From VGJV01 sp964646415 (GTDB taxonomy: Bacteria > Patescibacteriota > Minisyncoccia > UBA6257 > 2-01-FULL-56-20), in contig CAZYEL010000005.1 of NCBI GenBank assembly GCA_964646415.1, positions 3,054-67,053 on the forward strand: a stretch of DNA of 64,000 nucleotides, in the 5' to 3' direction. Positions 17,442-25,837 of this stretch are shown in pieces. How positions within the stretch are numbered: the stretch's first letter is position 1; every line of letters begins with the position of its first letter. The notes below the pieces were generated by a model, which worked only from the letters and a program-made list of their open reading frames with translations, did not search any database and was not told the origin of the DNA. Position numbers and translations under genes: made by a program.

Positions 17442-18152
17442 TTACTTGAGGAATCGCATGCGCCAGGGGGTCAGCAATCCTTCGAGAATCATCATGCCGC
17501 CGAACTTCGAAACCCCTCCTTGCCTTTCACTGAAAATAATAGGGACTTCTGCTGCGGCAGCGCCATACTTGCACGCAAGGAATTTCATCTCGATTTGAAA
17601 CGCATATCCATTGCTCATTATTCCTTTTTCCACAATCCGTTCCAAAATCTCCCGGTGATATGCCACGAACCCGGAAGTCAAATCGGCGATGGGGATTCCG
17701 GTGGCCATGCGTGCGTAGATATTGGCACATTTACTCAATAACCGCCTCCGCATGCTCCAGTTTTCCGTTTTTCCGCCTTTTACATACCGGGATCCCACGA
17801 CAAGGTCATTTCCTTGCTCCATTACTGCGGAGAGTCGTGCGAGGTCGTCCGGATTGTGCGAAAAATCGGCATCCATGGTGATAATGCGTGTGATGTGCGG
17901 GTCGTTCAGGATTGCCTTGAAGGCGGTAATGTACGCCGAAGCCATGCCGAGTTTCCCCGGCCGGGAGATGAGAGTGATTCCCTCGTAAGCGTGCGCGAGA
18001 GTTTCCACTATTTCCGCAGTGCCGTCGGGTGAATTGTCGTCAACCACCGTAATGCGGGTTTTTGGGTGTGATTTTTTTATCGCCCTGATAAGCCGTTCTA
18101 TGCTTCCTTTTTCGTTGTACGTCGGTATTGCGATGACGCTTTCTTCTTTCAT
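17442..18152 (-). CDS. Polyprenyl-phosphate mannose synthase-like GT2
   Basis: 236 residues from ATG 18152 (MKEESVIAIPTYNEKGS); the open frame continues upstream but is unconserved. GT-A fold GT2 motifs: VVDDNSPDGT near residue 40, ITMDADFSHNP (the DXD metal site, near 95), VVGSRYVKGG near 123 and a C-terminal KFGG region near 220. The length and lack of C-terminal membrane helices fit the Dpm1/Ppm1 catalytic domain, which makes polyprenyl-phosphate-mannose from GDP-mannose at the cytoplasmic face of the membrane. It is 20 bp upstream of the GT-C gene, so the two probably form a donor-enzyme and transferase operon. A glucose-specific variant cannot be excluded. Confidence 0.8.
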   Translation of the reverse strand: MKEESVIAIPTYNEKGSIERLIRAIKKSHPKTRITVVDDNSPDGTAEIVETLAHAYEGITLISRPGKLGMASAYITAFKAILNDPHITRIITMDADFSHNPDDLARLSAVMEQGNDLVVGSRYVKGGKTENWSMRRRLLSKCANIYARMATGIPIADLTSGFVAYHREILERIVEKGIMSNGYAFQIEMKFLACKYGAAAAEVPIIFSERQGGVSKFGGMMILEGLLTPWRMRFLK

Positions 18153-18211
18153 GTTCAGGCAAGTGCATAGTATACGCACAGTATAACCAATATGTGAGGA
18201 ATGCCCATGTG

Positions 18212-18240
18212 TTGAGCCTTTTTCATGTTCGCGGTATGCT
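18212..18240 (+). promoter_or_regulatory. Promoter of proS
   Basis: TTGAGC (18212-18217), 17-bp spacer, TATGCT (18235-18240), leaving a leader of about 12 nt before ATG 18259. Confidence 0.5.
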
Positions 18241-18258
18241 TTTGCCATACATACGCCG

Positions 18259-19485
18259 ATGTTGCAGTCCAAACTTTTCACCAAGACCAGCCGCAACGCG
18301 CCCAAGGACGAGGAAGCGTTGAACGCACAGCTTCTCGTGCGCGGCGGGTTTGTGCAGAAACTTATGGCGGGGGTGTACTCATTCCTTCCGCTTGGACTTC
18401 GGGTAATTCGGAGGATTGAGACAATTGTGCGTGAAGAAATGGTGGCGATTGGTGGAGAAGAACTTGCGTTGCCGGTGTTGCACCCGAAGGCAAATTGGTT
18501 CGAGACCGGCCGATGGGAAACGTACGACACGCTGTTCCGCTTCACAAGCCGTTATTCGAAGAATGAGTATGTGCTTGGCCCCACGCATGAGGAGGTGATC
18601 GCGCCGCTTGCAAAACAATTTATTTTTTCCTATCAGGACCTGCCGAAGTACGTGTTTCAGATTCAGACAAAGCTCCGTGATGAGAAACGGGCGAAGTCGG
18701 GCCTTCTCCGCGGGCGCGAATTTTTGATGAAGGACCTTTACTCGTTTCACCGCGACGACGCCGGCCTTGATGGGTATTACGAGAAAGCAAAAGGAGCGTA
18801 TGCGCGGGTGTTCGAGCGCGTGGGGCTTGGCGCGGACACCGTGCTTACGTTCGCCTCGGGCGGCAGTTTCTCGAAGTATTCGCACGAGTTTCAGACGCTC
18901 ATCCCCGCGGGAGAAGACACCATTTATCTTTGCGAGAAATGCCGCGTGGCGGTAAATAAGGAAATTATTGCCGAGCAGCCGACATGTCCTTCGTGCCGTG
19001 CGAAGGACCTGCAGGAGTGCACCGGCGCCGAAGTGGGAAATATTTTTAAACTTAAAACGAAGTATTCCACGCCATTCGGGCTTCAATATAAAGACGAGAA
19101 AGGGGCGATGCATGATGTGCTCATGGGTTGTTATGGTATTGGTATTTCGCGGCTCATGGGGGTGGTGGTGGAGCGGTTCCATGACGAGAAAGGAATCATC
19201 TGGCCGGAGTCTATCGCTCCCTTCGCGGCGCATCTTATCGAGTTGAATGGCGCGTCCGCGTCGGGAGTCTACGATGCTTTACAGAAGAGAGGCGTAGACA
19301 TACTCTATGACGAGACTGCGCGCTCGGCGGGCGAGAAGCTCACGGACGCCGATTTGCTGGGAATCCCTCTGCGTGCGGTGGTGAGCCCCAAGACGAAGGG
19401 AAAAGTAGAGCTCAAAGCGCGCAATGCGGACACCGTGGAGTTGGTTGATGAGAAAGAGTTTGTCGCGCGCATGAGTGCGTTATAG
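18259..19485 (+). CDS. proS: Prolyl-tRNA synthetase, short form
   Basis: 408 residues. Class II motifs: the start SKLFTKTSRNAPKDEE, RGGFVQKLMAGVYSFLPLGLRV, LGPTHEEVI, the motif 2 region LRDEKRAKSGLLRGREFLMKD, motif 3 GCYGIGISRLMG, and a C-terminal anticodon-binding domain. Standard bacterial ProRS is about 570 residues and carries an editing INS domain. Here that space holds only a short segment with CEKC ... CPSC (about 218-252), a probable zinc knuckle, so cis-editing of mischarged alanyl-tRNA(Pro) is probably absent. First gene of a run leading into the shape genes. Confidence 0.93.
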   Translation: MLQSKLFTKTSRNAPKDEEALNAQLLVRGGFVQKLMAGVYSFLPLGLRVIRRIETIVREEMVAIGGEELALPVLHPKANWFETGRWETYDTLFRFTSRYSKNEYVLGPTHEEVIAPLAKQFIFSYQDLPKYVFQIQTKLRDEKRAKSGLLRGREFLMKDLYSFHRDDAGLDGYYEKAKGAYARVFERVGLGADTVLTFASGGSFSKYSHEFQTLIPAGEDTIYLCEKCRVAVNKEIIAEQPTCPSCRAKDLQECTGAEVGNIFKLKTKYSTPFGLQYKDEKGAMHDVLMGCYGIGISRLMGVVVERFHDEKGIIWPESIAPFAAHLIELNGASASGVYDALQKRGVDILYDETARSAGEKLTDADLLGIPLRAVVSPKTKGKVELKARNADTVELVDEKEFVARMSAL

Positions 19486-19509
19486 GTTATAAGTCATTTG
19501 CTATTCGCC

Positions 19510-20553
19510 ATGAAAATGTTCGACTATATGTTCAGCGACGCGGGAATCGATTTGGGAACTTCCAGTACTCTGGTGTATTTGGGGCGCAAGGGTCTTATGG
19601 TGAACGAGCCGTCCGTCGTCTCGGTGAATACAAAGACGAACCAAATTCTCGCGGTGGGGGAGGAGGCGAAGAAGATGATGGGGAGGACCCCCGCGCACAT
19701 CAGCGTTATCCGACCGCTTGTGGGCGGCGTGGTTTCGGATTTTGAGATGACGCAGGAGATGCTGCGGCAGTTTTTGCGGCGGGCGAGCAGGGCGCCTCTC
19801 CTCGGGTTTCGTCATGGTGTAATCGCTATTCCCAATGGCGTGACCGAGGTGGAGCGGAAATCGGTGGAAGACGCGGCAACGAACGCCGGGTGCAGCAAGG
19901 TGTACCTTGTTGAAGCGCCTGTGGCTGCGGCCTTGGGCGCGCGGCTTCCGATTCTCTCGCCTACCGCGAGTCTTATCGTGGATATTGGCGGGGGAACCAC
20001 CGATGTCGCAGTTATTTCCATGGGGGGGATTGTGGTGGCGAAGACGCTCCGGGTAGCGGGTGATAAATTGAATGAGGACATTATCCGTTTTGTGCGCGAT
20101 GAATTCCGGCTTGCCATCGGTGAGCAGACCGCCGAATACCTGAAAATTGCGGCAGGGTCCGCGCTCCCCGTTGAGGGGCGCATTGAGGTGGCAATCCGGG
20201 GACGGGATTACACGACCGGACTCCCGCGCGAGGTGAGCGTAAAGAACGCTAATGTCCGGCAGGCAACCCAAAAGTCGCTTCGTACGATTGTGGATGCCAT
20301 TCGAGAAGTGATTGAACTTACGCCGCCGGAGCTTGTGGGTGACATGCTCGCGCAAGGGATATATCTCTGCGGGGGAGGGGCATTGCTCCGCGGTTTGAAC
20401 GAGCTTGTGGAGCGGGAAACGGCGGTGAAAACCGCGGTTGCGGAAGAACCTCTTACCTGCGTGGTGAGGGGGCTGGGGCAAATCGTGGACGATTTTGAGG
20501 GATTCCGGACCTTGCTCGATAATCCCCTGAAGCCGCTGGAAATTAAATTGTAG
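19510..20553 (+). CDS. mreB: Rod-shape actin homologue MreB
   Basis: 347 residues from ATG 19510 (a TTG at 19498 is also in frame but sits in repeat-like DNA). Actin/Hsp70-fold signatures: DAGIDLGTSSTLVYL (phosphate 1), the VVSDFEMTQEML region, VDIGGGTTDVAVIS (phosphate 2) and LCGGGALLRGL (adenosine site). It forms membrane-bound filaments guiding the elongation machinery. mreC, mreD and mrdA follow in the classic order. The GTSST variant of the usual GTANT motif is conservative. Confidence 0.96.
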   Translation: MKMFDYMFSDAGIDLGTSSTLVYLGRKGLMVNEPSVVSVNTKTNQILAVGEEAKKMMGRTPAHISVIRPLVGGVVSDFEMTQEMLRQFLRRASRAPLLGFRHGVIAIPNGVTEVERKSVEDAATNAGCSKVYLVEAPVAAALGARLPILSPTASLIVDIGGGTTDVAVISMGGIVVAKTLRVAGDKLNEDIIRFVRDEFRLAIGEQTAEYLKIAAGSALPVEGRIEVAIRGRDYTTGLPREVSVKNANVRQATQKSLRTIVDAIREVIELTPPELVGDMLAQGIYLCGGGALLRGLNELVERETAVKTAVAEEPLTCVVRGLGQIVDDFEGFRTLLDNPLKPLEIKL

Positions 20554-20622
20554 GAACATGGAACAAGGAACACGGAACAAGAAAATTGCTTTGTCCCTTG
20601 TCGCTTGTCCCTTGTCGCTATT
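20553..20622. repeat. 7-bp-period inverted repeat between mreB and mreC
   Basis: Left arm heptamers AACATGG, AACAAGG, AACACGG; right arm TTGTCCC, TTGTCGC, TTGTCCC, TTGTCGC. The arms are imperfectly complementary and would form a hairpin just before the mreC start. Confidence 0.7.
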
Positions 20623-20625
20623 GTG

Positions 20626-21303
20626 ATGTCCGAAAAGTATCTCATCGGTTTCCTGGTGGTAATTGCAGTATTGCTTGCGGCGCTGCAGCCCGGTTTCGGT
20701 TTCTGGGCACGTGAGGGAATACAAGGAGGAACCGCCGTCCCTGCGGATGAGCTGCGTTCGGAAAACGCCGCGCTCAAGGCGCAGCTCGCACGTCATGAGA
20801 TTGCGCAGTATCAACTTCCCGATTTTCTCGGGAAGACGACCCTTGTGGAAGTGCACTCCCGGTATCCGTTCGGCTTGAAAAACGAGCTTCTTGTGAATGC
20901 CGGGGAGAAGGACGGAGTGCGTGTGGGACAGCCCGCGCTTTTTCATGGAATGTTTGTGGGAGTTGTCATGAAAGTATTCGACCATGCGGCGATCATTGAA
21001 ACGATTTTCGATGTGCGCGCAAAGTATGCGGTGCGCGTGGGGAAAAAAAGTTTCGATGCATTGCTTGAGGGAGGGAGTGAGCCTCGTCTCACGCTTATCG
21101 CGAATAGCGCCGAGATTGAGTCGGGAGCGACAATTTACAGTGCCGCCCCGTCGGTGCCTTACGGGCTTGCGGTTGGCACGGTGAAAGAAGGACGTGCGGG
21201 ACGGAGCGGGTTGTTCCAGGAGTCGACCATTGCCATACCGTATAGCATTGGGGAAATCAGGGTTCTGGAAATAATGACGGAGCACGTTCCTCCGTCTCTT
21301 TGA
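20626..21303 (+). CDS. mreC: Rod-shape protein MreC
   Basis: 225 residues from ATG 20626 (a GTG 21 bp upstream belongs to the repeat). One N-terminal membrane helix (YLIGFLVVIAVLLAAL), a short coiled coil (ADELRSENAALKAQLARHE, about 35-55), then the two beta domains typical of periplasmic MreC, including NAGEKDGVRVGQPAL and GVVMKVF. It links MreB and MreD with the PBP2 complex. It is followed by the miniature inverted-repeat element rather than directly by mreD. Confidence 0.88.
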   Translation: MSEKYLIGFLVVIAVLLAALQPGFGFWAREGIQGGTAVPADELRSENAALKAQLARHEIAQYQLPDFLGKTTLVEVHSRYPFGLKNELLVNAGEKDGVRVGQPALFHGMFVGVVMKVFDHAAIIETIFDVRAKYAVRVGKKSFDALLEGGSEPRLTLIANSAEIESGATIYSAAPSVPYGLAVGTVKEGRAGRSGLFQESTIAIPYSIGEIRVLEIMTEHVPPSL

Positions 21304-21310
21304 CGCATAC

Positions 21311-21477
21311 TAGAGCATGTTTCGAAACCCCATATCCTGCATCCTCGCCGATAGTTTCGGCTGCAAACCGTTTTTCCCTCCTCGTAATAGCCCATGCTAT
21401 TCCTTGTCGCGAGAAAACGGTTTTCGCTCGGACCTCTCGACAAGGTGCGACGAAAGAGGGTTTCGAAACATGCTCTA
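21311..21477. mobile_element. 167-bp MITE-like element with 20-bp perfect terminal inverted repeats and TA flanks
   Basis: The left end TAGAGCATGTTTCGAAACCC (21311-21330) is the exact reverse complement of the right end (21458-21477). The outermost TA on each side can be read as the target duplication typical of IS630/Tc1-mariner-type insertion. There is no transposase frame inside. Internal AACCGTTTTT/AAAACGGTTT repeats extend the palindrome. It sits cleanly between the mreC stop and the mreD start, splitting an otherwise tight operon. Confidence 0.75.
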
Positions 21478-21480
21478 ACC

Positions 21481-21927
21481 ATGAACCGCACAATGTTTGC
21501 CGCAGTGCTTCTTTGCGTGATTGCGTTCCTGCTGCAAATACAGTTTGGGGGGAACGGGTTCGGTTTTGAAAACGCAGTCCTCGTCACTCTTATTGCGCTC
21601 GCGTGCGTGCGTGATGTGCTGCAGATCGTGTTTCTCGGCATCATTGCCGCATGGTTTTTAAACTGGCAACCGGGTGTGAGTGCGGAAGTCGTGCTTCTTG
21701 TGGCGATTCCCGTTGCGGTGAGTTTACTGAAGGGCATATTCCCCGGTTTGTTCCTGGTGAGTTATTGGGCAGCTGTCGTTCTTGGCGTAGGGTTGTGGTA
21801 TGTGGCGGCGGATTTTCGCTTGATAGTGGAGACTCCTTCCGCGTTGATGAATGAAATTGCGTTGGGTTGTATATGGGCTGCCGCATGTATCGTGCCAATA
21901 CGTATTCTTGCCCGCGATTCACGCTAG
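21481..21927 (+). CDS. mreD: MreD-like rod-shape membrane protein
   Basis: 148 residues, about five membrane helices and almost no soluble part. Sequence similarity to MreD is weak, as is usual for this family, so the call rests mainly on size, topology and position between mreC and mrdA. Start ATG 21481 lies 4 bp after the mobile element; earlier in-frame starts would be inside it. It would act in the membrane with MreC and PBP2. Confidence 0.7.
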   Translation: MNRTMFAAVLLCVIAFLLQIQFGGNGFGFENAVLVTLIALACVRDVLQIVFLGIIAAWFLNWQPGVSAEVVLLVAIPVAVSLLKGIFPGLFLVSYWAAVVLGVGLWYVAADFRLIVETPSALMNEIALGCIWAAACIVPIRILARDSR

Positions 21928-22000
21928 TTCATGCAAGCATTGTTGAGAGCAATTCTCCGCAGCATGTCCCGCGGCAGAATTTCAAGACGTTTGGTGAACT

Positions 22001-22029
22001 TTGCTTGAAATTTCACTGCGGGGCATAAT
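22001..22029 (+). promoter_or_regulatory. Promoter of mrdA, probably leaderless
   Basis: TTGCTT (22001-22006), exact 17-bp spacer, CATAAT (22024-22029). ATG 22037 begins 7 nt after the -10 box, so transcript and coding sequence should start together. Confidence 0.6.
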
Positions 22030-22036
22030 GGGTTGT

Positions 22037-23926
22037 ATGAGATGGTTTCCAAGAAAGGATGGCAACGAGGGCGCCCCTGCTTTTGAGGAGGCAGTTGCGG
22101 AAGATTGGGCTGAAGGAGCCGAAACGGTGGAAGTACCGCTTGGCAGTCATCCCCTGATTTATGTGTGGTTTCTTGTATTACTACTGGCCATCGGTTTCGC
22201 GGGGCGGGTAGTTTTCTTGAGCATCGGAAAAGGGACGGTGTATGCTGCGCGCGCCAGGGCGAACCTGGAACAGGTAAAAAAGACCATTCCCCTCCGCGGG
22301 ATTATCACGGACCGATTTGGCACGGTGCTCGCGGAAAACAAGATTGTGCCCTATGTGTTTCTGGAAACAGGGAAGTTTTTGAAGCACGAGGAACTGCAGG
22401 AACCGACACTCCAGGCGTTGCGCCAGGTTGCGGACATTGCGCCCGATGAAGTATGGGGTTGGATTCGCGATGCGGACCCCGACCGTCTCGGCGAGAGAAT
22501 TCCTATTCCCATAGAGGTGAGCGACAGGATACTGGTGATGCTGAAAGGATTGAATCTTTCCACGGTCGTTGTCGAGGACGGCGTTGAGCGGGTGTATAAA
22601 AAAGGGAAAGCGTTTTCGCAGGTGCTGGGGTATGTGGGGTTTCCCGGTGCGGCGGATTTGCAGGCGAATCCGTTGATAAGCGCGGATGAGATGGTCGGGA
22701 AAGACGGCGTTGAGCGTTCCTATAACAGTTTGCTGCGGGGGGATGCGGGAATCACCGTGGTGCGGCGGGACGCGCTGGGGAATGTGCTCGATACATCCGA
22801 ACGGCAAGCGCCCTCCCGCGGCGAGACTTTGCGTCTTACGATTGATGCGGACCTCCAGACTTATTTTTACGAGCGTCTTGGGGCGGGATTGCGTTCGCTG
22901 GGGCGTAAAGTGGGAGTGGGTATTGCGATGAACCCGAAGACCGGAGAGGTGCTTGCGCTTGTGCAGGAGCCTTCCTATGACAACGGCATTCTCTCGAAGA
23001 CCGGGCATACGAGCGAGAAAAAGGCAATTTTGACTTCACCCGAGAAGCCCCTTTTCAACAGGGCGATTTCCGGGGCATATAGTCCCGGTTCCACGATAAA
23101 ACCGCTTGTGGGAATCGCGGCGCTGAAGGAGGGGGTGATTGACCCCGAGCGTAAGATTTTTTCCCCGGGGTATCTGGATATTCCAAACCCCTTTGACCCC
23201 TCGAAACCCACTCGCTACAAAGACTGGCGGGCTCATGGAAATGTGGATTTGGCGGCGGCAATCGCCGTTTCGAGCGACGTCTATTTCTACGAGGTCGGCG
23301 GCGGAGCACCGGGTGGTCCGAAAGGATTGGGGATCGAGCGCTTGCGGGGATGGTGGGAGAAATTCAATCTCGGCACGCTCACCGGCATTGATCTTCCCGG
23401 CGAAGTTGAGGGGTTTCTCCCTTCAGTCGAATGGAAAGAGAAGCGCGAGAAGCGGCCGTGGCTTTTGGGAGACACCTACAACGTTTCGATCGGGCAGGGC
23501 GACTTGCTCATAACGCCGATGCAGCTTCTTTTATATCTGAACGCCGTCGCTACGGGGGGAAAGCTCTTGCGTCCTGTGATTGCGGAGGAAGCGCCGCATC
23601 CGGTGGTAGTGAAGGATTTTTCCGACCTTGCACCCGAAATTGCGGAAGTGGTGAAAGGCATGCGTCAGGCGGTCACCGCACCGAACGCGACGATTTATGC
23701 TTTGCATGATTTGCCGTTCACGCTTGCAGCGAAAACCGGAAGCGCCCAGGTATACAACAACCGCAAGGTAAACGCCTTCTTTGTGGGCTATGCGCCCGTC
23801 GAGGACCCGCAGCTTATTGTGCTTGTTCTTGTGGAAGATGCCAAAGAGGGGGCTTTGAACGCCATCCCCGTGGGCGGGGATGTGCTCAAGTGGTACTATG
23901 AGCGTAGGATAGTAGGTAGTAAGTAG
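22037..23926 (+). CDS. mrdA: Penicillin-binding protein 2, elongation transpeptidase
   Basis: 629 residues from ATG 22037; in-frame TTG 22001 and ATG 22028 overlap the predicted promoter. One membrane helix (about 45-68), an N-terminal pedestal domain with RGIITDRFGTVLAEN, and a transpeptidase domain with the three active-site motifs: SxxK as STIK (near 352), SSD (near 412) and KTGS (near 566). It cross-links peptidoglycan during cell elongation with MreBCD. No rodA follows in this window. The C-terminal residues IVGSK are encoded by a 7-bp-period repeat (23905-23945) that runs past the stop codon. Confidence 0.94.
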   Translation: MRWFPRKDGNEGAPAFEEAVAEDWAEGAETVEVPLGSHPLIYVWFLVLLLAIGFAGRVVFLSIGKGTVYAARARANLEQVKKTIPLRGIITDRFGTVLAENKIVPYVFLETGKFLKHEELQEPTLQALRQVADIAPDEVWGWIRDADPDRLGERIPIPIEVSDRILVMLKGLNLSTVVVEDGVERVYKKGKAFSQVLGYVGFPGAADLQANPLISADEMVGKDGVERSYNSLLRGDAGITVVRRDALGNVLDTSERQAPSRGETLRLTIDADLQTYFYERLGAGLRSLGRKVGVGIAMNPKTGEVLALVQEPSYDNGILSKTGHTSEKKAILTSPEKPLFNRAISGAYSPGSTIKPLVGIAALKEGVIDPERKIFSPGYLDIPNPFDPSKPTRYKDWRAHGNVDLAAAIAVSSDVYFYEVGGGAPGGPKGLGIERLRGWWEKFNLGTLTGIDLPGEVEGFLPSVEWKEKREKRPWLLGDTYNVSIGQGDLLITPMQLLLYLNAVATGGKLLRPVIAEEAPHPVVVKDFSDLAPEIAEVVKGMRQAVTAPNATIYALHDLPFTLAAKTGSAQVYNNRKVNAFFVGYAPVEDPQLIVLVLVEDAKEGALNAIPVGGDVLKWYYERRIVGSK

Positions 23927-23945
23927 TATGTGGTAGGTAGTAGGG
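23905..23945. repeat. 7-bp-period repeat at the mrdA 3' end
   Basis: Successive heptamers TAGTAGG, TAGTAAG, TAGTATG, TGGTAGG, TAGTAGG span the stop codon and the spacer. Single-armed, with no matching inverted arm visible. Confidence 0.7.
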
Positions 23946-23958
23946 GTGCGAATGCTTA

Positions 23959-23995
23959 AAGGTTAAACCTTAAGAATTCCCCAAGGTTCAACCTT
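23959..23995. promoter_or_regulatory. Paired AAGGTTNAACCTT palindromes before cysteine-rich gene 1
   Basis: AAGGTTAAACCTT (23959-23971) and AAGGTTCAACCTT (23983-23995), centres 24 bp apart. The second centre is 17 bp before ATG 24006. The same pair recurs before genes 2 and 4 of the family. It could be a dimeric operator, two RNA hairpins near the start codon, or a repeat copied with the genes. Confidence 0.6.
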
Positions 23996-24005
23996 GAAGA
24001 ATCCA

Positions 24006-25784
24006 ATGAATTCCGAAACCAAGGTTTGTCAAAACTGCAACAATAATTTCACAATCGAATCGGCTGATCGTGAGTTTTACAAGAAAGTGCAGGTGCCTCC
24101 GCCCACGTTTTGCCCGGAGTGCAGGTTCACGCGCCGCTTGATTTTAAGAAATGAGCGCGGCCTTTATAAGAGAAAATGCGATCTTTGCGGGGAGGAGAAG
24201 ATAGTATCGTTTCCATTCCAAAGCCCGTTTAAAGTTTATTGCAAAGAATGTTGGTGGAGCGACAAGTGGGATGCGGGAATATATGGCCGCGAGTATGATT
24301 TTTCTAAACCGTTTTTCGAACAGTTTTTTGATTTGGTTAAAGCGGTTCCTCGTCCGGGGATCGTTCATCAAGGGATGATTGTAGATAGCCCATATACCAA
24401 CCGAGCGAGCAATCTCAAGAATTGCTATTTGCTTTATGCGAGTAACTTTGACGAGAATTGTTCTTACGGCGCGTGGTTCAACGATTCGAAAGATTCGATG
24501 GACGGTCTGGCGGTTCAAAAATCGGAGCAATGCTATGAGTGCATAGATTGCGTTGAGTGCAGCCGGTTATTATATTCGCAGGAATGTATCGCGTGCAGTA
24601 ACTCGTATTTTTTGCTGAATTGCCGCAATTGCGAGAGCTGTTTCGGATGCGTCAATCTGCGGAATAAAAGCTACTGCATATACAACAAGCAGTATTCGAA
24701 AGAGGATTACAAACGGGTGCTCGCGCAGTTTAATCTAGGCAGTCGGATGATGCGGGACGCCCTCGCCTTACAATTCGGAGCGCAAAAAGGAAAATATATT
24801 TTTCCGTCTTTGATTTCGCGGCACAGTCAGAACGTTTCCGGTAATTGGATCGAAGAATCCAAAAATGTATTCAGGGGGTTTTCCTGCCGGAAGGTGGAAG
24901 ATGCGAGATATTCTTCCATGCTTGTCGAATCGAAAGACGTGATGGATTACTCGTTCTGGGGCCGCGCGACCGAGCTTATTTATGAATCTGTGAATATAGG
25001 GTATCAATCTTCGAATATCCGTTTCAGCACAGAAATTTGGGATAATGCCGCAGACATAACTTATTCTTTTAATTGCCACAGTTCCCATGATCTTTTTGGG
25101 TGTGTCGGATTAAGGAAAAAGGATTATTGCATTTTAAACAAGCAGTATTCAAAAGAAGACTTTGAGGCAATCTCCAAAAAAATAATCGAACAGATGAAGA
25201 CGATGCCGTATATCGATGGCAAGGGCAGGAAATATTCGTACGGAGAGTTTTTCCCCGCGGACTTGCATCTTTTTGCGTACAATGAGACGACCGCGCATGA
25301 ATATTTTCCGCTGACAAAAGAAGATGCTCTGCGGCAGGGATATGCATGGAAGGATGGAGAGGGCCGCAATTATAAAATAACGCTTCCGGCGGATCAAATT
25401 CCTGACGGTATAAAAGAGGTGTCCGGTGACATTCTGAAAGAGATTGTGGGGTGTGCGCACGCCGGAAATTGCAATCACCAGTGCACTACCGCGTTTCGCG
25501 TCACTTCGGAGGAGCTTCAATTTTATAAGACTTTCGGAATACCTATCCCGCAGTTTTGTCCGAATTGTCGGTATTATGAACGCGTGAGCAAAAGGAACCC
25601 CTTGAAATTATGGGCAAGAAAATGCGAGTGCGGCGGGGATCGCGCTATGCGGGGCGCTTATAAAAATAACTCCGCGCATTCCCACGGAACAGATCCTTGT
25701 GCTGTGGTGTTTGAGACAAGCTACGCCCCCGACCGACCGGAAATCGTGTATTGCGAGAACTGCTACAATGCCGAGGTCGCATAA
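24006..25784 (+). CDS. Cysteine-rich CxxC protein, paralogue 1 (function unknown)
   Basis: 592 residues with about 35 Cys (6%), no signal peptide and no membrane helix, so probably cytoplasmic. An N-terminal zinc ribbon (CQNC ... CPEC, with FY and PPP between) resembles the zf-trcl type, followed by CDLC and CKEC. Two Cys-rich repeat regions follow, each ending in FGCVxLRxKxYCIxNKQYSKED (near 212 and 363); the spacing suggests a solenoid. The C-terminal part has GCAHAGNCNHQC, a second ribbon FCPNC, CEC, and the terminal FETSYAPDRPEIVYCENCY. Start ATG 24006 is shared as ATGAATTCCGAAAC with genes 2 and 4. Metal or thiol chemistry is likely; no catalytic motif recognised. Confidence 0.85.
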   Translation: MNSETKVCQNCNNNFTIESADREFYKKVQVPPPTFCPECRFTRRLILRNERGLYKRKCDLCGEEKIVSFPFQSPFKVYCKECWWSDKWDAGIYGREYDFSKPFFEQFFDLVKAVPRPGIVHQGMIVDSPYTNRASNLKNCYLLYASNFDENCSYGAWFNDSKDSMDGLAVQKSEQCYECIDCVECSRLLYSQECIACSNSYFLLNCRNCESCFGCVNLRNKSYCIYNKQYSKEDYKRVLAQFNLGSRMMRDALALQFGAQKGKYIFPSLISRHSQNVSGNWIEESKNVFRGFSCRKVEDARYSSMLVESKDVMDYSFWGRATELIYESVNIGYQSSNIRFSTEIWDNAADITYSFNCHSSHDLFGCVGLRKKDYCILNKQYSKEDFEAISKKIIEQMKTMPYIDGKGRKYSYGEFFPADLHLFAYNETTAHEYFPLTKEDALRQGYAWKDGEGRNYKITLPADQIPDGIKEVSGDILKEIVGCAHAGNCNHQCTTAFRVTSEELQFYKTFGIPIPQFCPNCRYYERVSKRNPLKLWARKCECGGDRAMRGAYKNNSAHSHGTDPCAVVFETSYAPDRPEIVYCENCYNAEVA

Positions 25785-25791
25785 ACCCACC

Positions 25792-25828
25792 AAGGTTAAA
25801 CCTTGGGAACCCCTAAAGGTTTAACCTT
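25792..25828. promoter_or_regulatory. Paired AAGGTTNAACCTT palindromes before cysteine-rich gene 2
   Basis: AAGGTTAAACCTT (25792-25804) and AAGGTTTAACCTT (25816-25828), centres 24 bp apart. The second centre is 16 bp before ATG 25838. Confidence 0.6.
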
Positions 25829-25837
25829 AACGAATCC

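Noticed and set aside
19501..21285. 594-codon minus-strand ORF across mreB and mreC
   Set aside because: Antisense of three recognised coding features and repeats; no domain, His/Arg-rich composition.
21394..21480. Longer mreD starting inside the mobile element
   Set aside because: The extra N-terminus is encoded by the inverted-repeat element and is not membrane-like; ATG 21481 gives a clean start.
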